A stretch of DNA of 64,000 nt from 58-81 sp012729145 (lineage in GTDB: Bacteria > Synergistota > Synergistia > Synergistales > Thermovirgaceae). Shown here one piece after another: positions 59,675 through 64,000 of the stretch (its first letter is position 1; the number at the start of each line of letters is the position of its first letter). The stretch lies in assembly GCA_040770625.1 (NCBI GenBank), contig JAXGIW010000003.1, forward strand, positions 62,001-126,000, given 5' to 3'. The position numbers were made by a program, and so were the translations under genes. Under the pieces are notes generated by a model. That model made no database searches and had not been told where the DNA came from. It saw nothing but the letters and a program-made list of their open reading frames with translations.

Positions 59675-60327
59675 GATCTCTTCCCCCTGATCCAACGTTC
59701 CACCACTGCTATCCACTCCGGCACTCCCTCCCCCCTGAGGGCGGAGACCTCCAGCATCTGTGCTCTGGAGTTCAGATCCCTGACATCGCCCCAGAAAAGG
59801 TCCCTGTCAAAATCCAGGTGCTCCAGGAGGTCCACCTTCGTAAGGAGCACCGCGTCGGCCTGGGAAAAGAGATGGGGATACTTGAGGGGCTTATCGGGAC
59901 CTTCTGGAACACTGCAGACGGCAACCTTGTGGTCTTCTCCAAGATCGAACTCCGCCGGGCATACCAGATTCCCAACGTTCTCGATGAAGACCACATCGAT
60001 CCCATCCAGCTCGAGCTCTTCAAGGGCTTTGTCCACCAGGTGGGCCTCAAGGTGACAGCCTCCCCTTGTGTTGATCTGGACCACCGGGGTTCCGGTCCGG
60101 GCGATCCTTTCGGCATCCCTCGATGTGGCCACATCGCCTTCCAGCACTACCGACCTGAATGGTGCTCCTGTCAGGGTCGACTCCAGCAACGCCGTCTTGC
60201 CGGCCCCGGGCGACCCTATAAGATTGAGCATCAGTACTCCTCTTTGCGACAGGTCTTTCCTGATCCTGGCTGCGATCTTTTCGTCGGCGGCCATCACTGA
60301 CTGCTGTATCACTATCCTTCGGGGCAT
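59671..60327 (-). CDS. hypB: Hydrogenase/urease nickel incorporation GTPase HypB
   Basis: 218 residues. SIMIBI GTPase that delivers nickel with HypA. P-loop LIGSPGAGKTALLE, RGGCHLEAHLV (metal-binding C-H), VFIENVGNLVCPAEFDLGE and LLTKVDLLEHL are present. No His-rich N-terminus. No hydrogenase structural genes are in the window. Confidence 0.95.
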   Translation of the reverse strand: MPRRIVIQQSVMAADEKIAARIRKDLSQRGVLMLNLIGSPGAGKTALLESTLTGAPFRSVVLEGDVATSRDAERIARTGTPVVQINTRGGCHLEAHLVDKALEELELDGIDVVFIENVGNLVCPAEFDLGEDHKVAVCSVPEGPDKPLKYPHLFSQADAVLLTKVDLLEHLDFDRDLFWGDVRDLNSRAQMLEVSALRGEGVPEWIAVVERWIRGKRS

Positions 60328-60328
60328 G

Positions 60329-60667
60329 TTACTCCTCCACCTCCACCGATTCCAGATCCATTTCCATCCCGCTTTCGGTCTCCACTTCGCTTCCGCCGCA
60401 CCCTGGACAGAGGAAGGTGGGACCTTCCCAGTTCTCCCCGCAGGAGAGGCAACGGCTCCTTACAGGCACCTCCAGGATCTCGAGTTCCGAGCCTTCCATG
60501 ATCGTGCCCCTTGAGGCCACCGAAAAGGAAAAGACCATGACCTCGGGAATGACCTGCCTCATCTTGCCTATTTTCAGTGTGACTTTTGTGATCCTCTTCC
60601 AGCCCTTTCCCATGGCCAACTCCTCCAGGGATCCGACCACGGAACTCACCAGGGACAGTTCATGCAT
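60329..60667 (-). CDS. hypA: Hydrogenase maturation nickel metallochaperone HypA
   Basis: 112 residues. The nickel-binding MHE N-terminus is intact. The zinc domain has CLSCGENW and CPGCGGSEVE (two CxxC pairs). The ATG overlaps the upstream gene by 8 bp and the stop is 1 bp from hypB. Confidence 0.94.
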   Translation of the reverse strand: MHELSLVSSVVGSLEELAMGKGWKRITKVTLKIGKMRQVIPEVMVFSFSVASRGTIMEGSELEILEVPVRSRCLSCGENWEGPTFLCPGCGGSEVETESGMEMDLESVEVEE

Positions 60668-61040
60668 TTTCTGCCTCCTGCCCCAAGGGAGGGATATCGA
60701 CGGAACTTTCGTAACAGAAAGATCCGTGACCGGGGCTGACGGTGGGTGACGTCAGTCTGTTCGCGCCATCGACACTCTGGTCCATTATGAAGATGCATTC
60801 TGACGAACCTTCGTCAGCGTGCACTCTGCCGACAAGCCTCCCGCGGGGAGAACGGATCTTTGCCATGTCCCCTTGGAAAAGACCCAGGCTTACTATCTTC
60901 GCCCGGGAAAGGCGGGCCAAGGGTGTCATGACCTTCTCGCACGACGTACCGTTCACCTGTCCATTGATGTAGTCTTTTTCGTGGACCGTTATCAGTCTTA
61001 TCCCTCCATTGAACGTTTCGCTTGGGACGGGGGGCTCCAA
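60660..61040 (-). CDS. Stand-alone molybdopterin dinucleotide-binding domain protein (FwdD-like)
   Basis: 126 residues. RLITVHEKDYINGQVNG followed by LSRAKIVSLGLFQGDMAKIRSPRGRLVGRVH resembles the C-terminal cofactor-binding domain of DMSO-reductase-family enzymes, and in size the FwdD subunit of formylmethanofuran dehydrogenase. The N-terminal start (TTG 61040) is uncertain. It lies between hpf and hypA with the latter overlapping, so it is probably cotranscribed with hypAB. No catalytic Mo/W subunit is adjacent. Confidence 0.6.
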   Translation of the reverse strand: MEPPVPSETFNGGIRLITVHEKDYINGQVNGTSCEKVMTPLARLSRAKIVSLGLFQGDMAKIRSPRGRLVGRVHADEGSSECIFIMDQSVDGANRLTSPTVSPGHGSFCYESSVDIPPLGQEAENA

Positions 61041-61044
61041 TCGA

Positions 61045-61076
61045 ACGGGTGGGGCCGCGGGAGAGACCCCACCCGT
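61045..61076 (-). other. Strong hairpin between hpf and the molybdopterin-domain gene
   Basis: A perfect 10-bp inverted repeat (ACGGGTGGGG/CCCCACCCGT) with a 12-nt loop. No T-run follows on either strand, so a terminator is doubtful; it could be an mRNA processing or stability element at the hpf 3' end. Confidence 0.55.
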
Positions 61077-61112
61077 AGGTTTGTCAGGTCTTTTCCTTAT
61101 CTGGGGCCCTGA

Positions 61113-61655
61113 TCACTCTTCAGGGATAAGGAGTCCGAAACCTCCGTCCTTTCTCCTGTAGACCACGTTCACATTGCCGTTCTCAGCGTTCCTGAACACA
61201 AAGAAGGTGTGGCCGAGAAGGTCCATCTGCATTGTCGCCTCCTCGGGAGACATCGGGCGGAAGGGAAATCTCTTGGTCTTGACTATTCCTTCCTTCTTCT
61301 CTTCCGGCTCCGAAAGCTCGTTGATGAAACCTTCGATCTCGAAGGAGACTTCGGCTGACTTCATCCTGGCCTTGTCCTTGAGGAAAGATTTGTGTTTCTT
61401 GATCTGGCGCTCGATACTTTTCAGGCACTTGTCGAAGGCCTTGCGAATATCCGGGGCGTAGTCCTCGCCCCTCATGATCACCCCGTTCACGTCAGCGGTT
61501 ATCTCAACCACGTTCATGCCCCGATTGAAGCTTACCTCTACCTGGGTGTCTCGGATGCGGTCAAAGAATTTTTCAAGTTTGACGAGTTTCTTTTCCATAT
61601 AGTCCTGAAGTTCATCCTGCAGTTCGGCATTTCGGGTAACAAACCGGACATCCAT
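61113..61655 (-). CDS. hpf: Ribosome hibernation promoting factor, long form
   Basis: 180 residues. N-terminal S30AE domain (MDVRFVTRNAELQDELQDYMEKKLVKLEKFF) and the C-terminal dimerisation domain (VKTKRFPFRPMSPEEATMQMDLLGHTFFVFRNAENG), which drives 100S ribosome formation. Own promoter at 61703-61731. Confidence 0.96.
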   Translation of the reverse strand: MDVRFVTRNAELQDELQDYMEKKLVKLEKFFDRIRDTQVEVSFNRGMNVVEITADVNGVIMRGEDYAPDIRKAFDKCLKSIERQIKKHKSFLKDKARMKSAEVSFEIEGFINELSEPEEKKEGIVKTKRFPFRPMSPEEATMQMDLLGHTFFVFRNAENGNVNVVYRRKDGGFGLLIPEE

Positions 61656-61702
61656 GGCTCATCCTCCAATCTCCTTTATCTTCGGGGAAATGACTGTCTT
61701 AA

Positions 61703-61731
61703 ATTCTACCATCGAAGGAAGACCCATTCAA
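61703..61731 (-). promoter_or_regulatory. hpf promoter
   Basis: On the minus strand: -35 TTGAAT, 17-bp spacer, -10 TAGAAT, about 40 nt before the hpf ATG. Confidence 0.8.
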
Positions 61732-61799
61732 TGAGTCTACCTGTTTAGCCCTTTAGCACTATACCCTTCATGCTCTCTTCTCCCGGCGCTGTAAAGGCC

Positions 61800-61805
61800 T
61801 ATAAT
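61800..61805 (+). promoter_or_regulatory. Possible -10 element of the aminotransferase gene
   Basis: A consensus TATAAT lies 49 bp before the aminotransferase ATG; no good -35 is present at the expected distance. Confidence 0.35.
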
Positions 61806-61853
61806 GACAGGAGTACACTCCCAAAAAGATCAGAGGAACGGAGATGGAAGAGA

Positions 61854-63050
61854 ATGAAGATCTCAATGAGAGCATCGAAGATGGAACCTTCGGCGACCCT
61901 TGCCGTGGTCAACAAGGCAAAGGCCTTGAAGAGCCAGGGCAGACCGGTCATCTCTTTCGGTGCTGGTGAACCTGACTTCGACTCCCCCCGAGGGGCCGTA
62001 ACTTACGCCGAGAGGGCGATCAGCGAGGGTCAGACCCACTACACCCAGTCCAGCGGGCTCCCCGAACTCCGTGAGGCAGTGGCATCCTATTACTCGGAGC
62101 GCTTCGGTCTTGACTGCCCCAAAGACCAGATCATCGTCGGTGCCGGTGCCAAACCTTTAATTTATGAGACCCTGGCCGCACTTGTAGACCCCGGCGACGA
62201 GGTGCTGATATTCTCGCCTGCCTGGGTTAGCTACGTGGAGCAGATCCGCCTCCTGGACGGGAGGGAGAAAATTGTCGACACCACTTCGACGGGCTGTGTC
62301 CCTCTTGCATCAAGGGTTGCCGAGGCGATAACTCCGGGAACAGTTGGCATGCTCGTTAACACCCCTAACAACCCTACCGGGGCGGTCTACGATGAAGAGA
62401 CCCTTCGGGACATAGCAAAGCTCGCCGTGGAACACGACCTCTGGATCATCTTCGACGAGATCTACGAGAGGCTGGTTTACGGAACCTCGACCCATAGAAA
62501 CATTGTATCCCTGGTCCCGGAGGTCATGGATCGCACCATACAGGTCAACGGCGTGAGCAAGGCTTTTGCAATGACCGGCTGGAGGATCGGTTACGCGCTG
62601 GCCCCAGAATGGCTCGCACCCAAAATAGGCGCTATCCAGGGACACCTTACCTCAAATGCCTGCTCCATAGCACAGTGGGCCTCCCTTGGAGCCCTGAGAG
62701 AGGCTGGACAGGATGTGGAAAGGATGAGGGAGGAGTTCTCCCGGCGACGGGATATCATGACCGGCCTTCTCAGGGAGATGCCTTTGATATCCTTCGAGGA
62801 ACCCCGGGGGGCCTTCTACGTCTTTGTCAACGTCCTGGAGGCCCTCGGTGGTACCTCCGGAGGGAAGATCCTAGAAAACGACGGCACGTTCTGCGAGGCT
62901 CTCCTTGAAAGGGAGTTCGTTGCGGCAGTCCCCGGGACCGCTTTCCTGGCCCCTGGTTATATTCGGCTCAGCTACGCCAACTCCGAGGGGGAGATACGAG
63001 AGGGGATGTCCAGGCTGAAAAGATTCCTTCAAGGAATAGAGGCCAGATAA
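61854..63050 (+). CDS. Class I pyridoxal-phosphate aminotransferase (AspC-like)
   Basis: 398 residues. Fold-type I, subgroup I-gamma-like. Family segments: SFGAGEPDFDSP, AGAKPLIYETLAALVDPGD, NTPNNPTGAVYDEE, DEIYERLVYG and the PLP lysine in VNGVSKAFAMTGWRIGYAL; the carboxylate Arg is near the end (GYIRLSYANSEGEI). Aspartate or aromatic/branched substrates are possible. ATG 61854 chosen to match family start. Confidence 0.92.
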   Translation: MKISMRASKMEPSATLAVVNKAKALKSQGRPVISFGAGEPDFDSPRGAVTYAERAISEGQTHYTQSSGLPELREAVASYYSERFGLDCPKDQIIVGAGAKPLIYETLAALVDPGDEVLIFSPAWVSYVEQIRLLDGREKIVDTTSTGCVPLASRVAEAITPGTVGMLVNTPNNPTGAVYDEETLRDIAKLAVEHDLWIIFDEIYERLVYGTSTHRNIVSLVPEVMDRTIQVNGVSKAFAMTGWRIGYALAPEWLAPKIGAIQGHLTSNACSIAQWASLGALREAGQDVERMREEFSRRRDIMTGLLREMPLISFEEPRGAFYVFVNVLEALGGTSGGKILENDGTFCEALLEREFVAAVPGTAFLAPGYIRLSYANSEGEIREGMSRLKRFLQGIEAR

Positions 63051-63084
63051 AAGAAGGGGGGCGCCGTCAAGGGCGCCCCCCTTC
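63045..63084 (-). terminator. Terminator of frr, with a hairpin shared by the convergent aminotransferase gene
   Basis: A perfect 13-bp stem (GAAGGGGGGCGCC/GGCGCCCCCCTTC) with a 6-nt loop. On the minus strand it runs into TTCTTTTAT, so it terminates frr; the plus strand lacks a T-run. Confidence 0.8.
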
Positions 63085-63102
63085 TACCTGGATCAGGGCC
63101 CC

Positions 63103-63660
63103 TCAGTCTTCCAGGATCTCTTTTTCCTTTTCTGCGGCGATCCCGTCTACCTTTTTAATGAACTCGTCGGTGGTTTTCTGGACCGTTTCGAGGTAGTCGT
63201 GCAGCGAGTCCTCGCTAAGGCTCCCATCCTTTTCCATCTTCTTGAGAGCATCGTTCGATTCTCGCCTCAGGTTCCTGATGGCGATCCTGGCATCCTCGGC
63301 AGACTTCTTGACCAGTTTTGAAAGCTCGATCCGCCTCTCGCCGGTCAGCTCCGGGATAATGAGCCTGATATTCTCGCCGTCGACCGACGGGTTGATACCG
63401 AGCGATGAAGCCTGTATCGCCTTCTCTGCCGCTTTCACGGCGTTTTTGTCCCAAAGGGTGATAAGTATCTGCCTGGCATCGGGCGTGGAAATGGAGCCCA
63501 CCTGCGACATGGGGGTCGGGTTCCCGTAGTAGTCCACCTTGATGTCGCTCACCAGGGCAGGGTGAGCCCTTCCTGTCCTGATGCCCAGGAGCTCCTTCTT
63601 AAGGTGCTCCACGGCTTTATCCATCTTCTCTTTCATCTTCCTGATCTCCTGATCAGCCAT
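63103..63660 (-). CDS. frr: Ribosome recycling factor
   Basis: 185 residues. Splits post-termination ribosomes with EF-G. LLGIRTGRAHPALVSDIKVDYYGNPTPMSQVGSI, NPSVDGENIRLIIPELTGERR and ARIAIRNLRRESNDALKKMEKDG are diagnostic. ATG 63660 has AAAGGAG 8 nt upstream; a GTG at 63669 overlaps the pyrH stop. Confidence 0.97.
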   Translation of the reverse strand: MADQEIRKMKEKMDKAVEHLKKELLGIRTGRAHPALVSDIKVDYYGNPTPMSQVGSISTPDARQILITLWDKNAVKAAEKAIQASSLGINPSVDGENIRLIIPELTGERRIELSKLVKKSAEDARIAIRNLRRESNDALKKMEKDGSLSEDSLHDYLETVQKTTDEFIKKVDGIAAEKEKEILED

Positions 63661-63665
63661 TCTCA

Positions 63666-64000
63666 TCACTCCTTTTCGAAATGAACGATGGTGCCGACCT
63701 GTTTGCCGCGGATCAGGATGTCCCGGAGGGTACCCTCCTTGAGGATGTTCGCCACAAGGATGGGGATCCGGTTCTCCATGCAGAGCGAAAAGGCGGCCGC
63801 ATCCATGACCTTGAGCTGCTTCTGGAGCGCTTCAACATAGGTTATCCGGGGGAGCAGTCTTGCGTCGGGATTGTCCGCCGGGTCCTTATCATATATACCA
63901 TCGACCTTTGTGGCCTTCAATAGACAATCGGCGGATATCTCTGCCGCTCTCAGTGCAGCTGCGGTATCGGTCGAGAAGAAGGGCGACCCCGTTCCGGCCG
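63666..64000 (-). CDS. pyrH: UMP kinase, C-terminal part
   Basis: The last ~111 residues; the gene continues past the right edge. GTGSPFFSTDTAAALRAAEI, LLKATKVDGIYDKDP and the end RDILIRGKQVGTIV identify PyrH of the amino-acid kinase family, which makes UDP. The pyrH-frr order is conserved widely. Confidence 0.95.
   Translation of the reverse strand, partial: AGTGSPFFSTDTAAALRAAEISADCLLKATKVDGIYDKDPADNPDARLLPRITYVEALQKQLKVMDAAAFSLCMENRIPILVANILKEGTLRDILIRGKQVGTIVHFEKE

Noticed and set aside
1..64000. CRISPR array, prophage, transposase or toxin-antitoxin system
   Set aside because: No regularly spaced direct repeats of 25-40 bp and no phage, transposase or toxin-antitoxin motifs seen on either strand.

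Overview
The window looks like a chromosomal core region of an anaerobic, diderm-type bacterium of the Synergistota (Synergistales) or a close relative. This is inferred from gene content, not from a database search. Pointers are the GC-rich coding style, many TTG start codons, a purine operon of clostridial type (purC-S-Q-L-F-M-N-H-D-E), a Bacillus-like veg-ispE-purR order, selenocysteine genes, a tungstate transporter, rubrerythrin, HemW, and genes for amino-acid and keto-acid metabolism. I see no prophage, insertion sequence, CRISPR array or other obvious island. Most of the sequence is tightly packed housekeeping genes with 1-20 bp overlaps.

Layout. 1-13.5 kb: the end of rsmA, then a long minus-strand cluster read from nif3 down to hup (nif3, trpS, scpA, scpB, rsuA/rluB-type synthase, cmk, plsC, hflX, yicC, remA-like, gmk, rpoZ, coaBC, a degenerate priA, der, hup). 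13.5-16.2 kb: a CAT-anticodon tRNA, a 59-residue ferredoxin, purR, ispE and veg, all minus. 16.2-20.3 kb: selB and selA (minus) and yedF (plus). 20.3-24.9 kb: hemW, lepA, mobA and a formate/nitrite channel (minus). 25.1-36.2 kb: the purine operon plus a radical SAM gene (plus). 36.2-45.6 kb: amino-acid and redox enzymes, mostly minus (threonine dehydratase, ornithine cyclodeaminase-like protein, rubrerythrin, homoserine dehydrogenase, class V aminotransferase, Fe-alcohol dehydrogenase, 2-hydroxyacid dehydrogenase, Cys/Met PLP enzyme), with one HD phosphohydrolase on plus. 45.6-48.7 kb: tungstate ABC transporter tupABC behind a molybdenum/tungsten cofactor-type riboswitch. 48.7-61.7 kb: a membrane protein, an AlaX-type editing protein, acylphosphatase, argG behind a T-box, and a minus cluster (hpf, a molybdopterin-binding mini-protein, hypA, hypB, uvrD/pcrA, a coaE fusion, a DHH-CBS-tRNA nucleotidyltransferase, a site-2 protease, surE). 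61.8-64 kb: an aminotransferase (plus), frr and the end of pyrH (minus).

How the parts fit. Several genes point to metal-dependent anaerobic redox enzymes: a formate channel next to mobA, tupABC under cofactor control, a stand-alone molybdopterin-binding domain next to hypAB, and the selenocysteine insertion factors. The regulatory DNA is unusually readable. Ten good sigma-70 type promoters, intrinsic terminators, a T-box and a Moco/Tuco-type riboswitch can be placed. The least ordinary items are an arginine-rich upstream ORF overlapping the argG T-box, a PriA without recognisable ATPase motifs, a CoaE carrying an extra CutA-like domain, terminators lying directly against the ribosome binding sites of nif3 and ispE, and a PurE whose active-site segment looks class II. 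No wholly new multi-gene system is evident.
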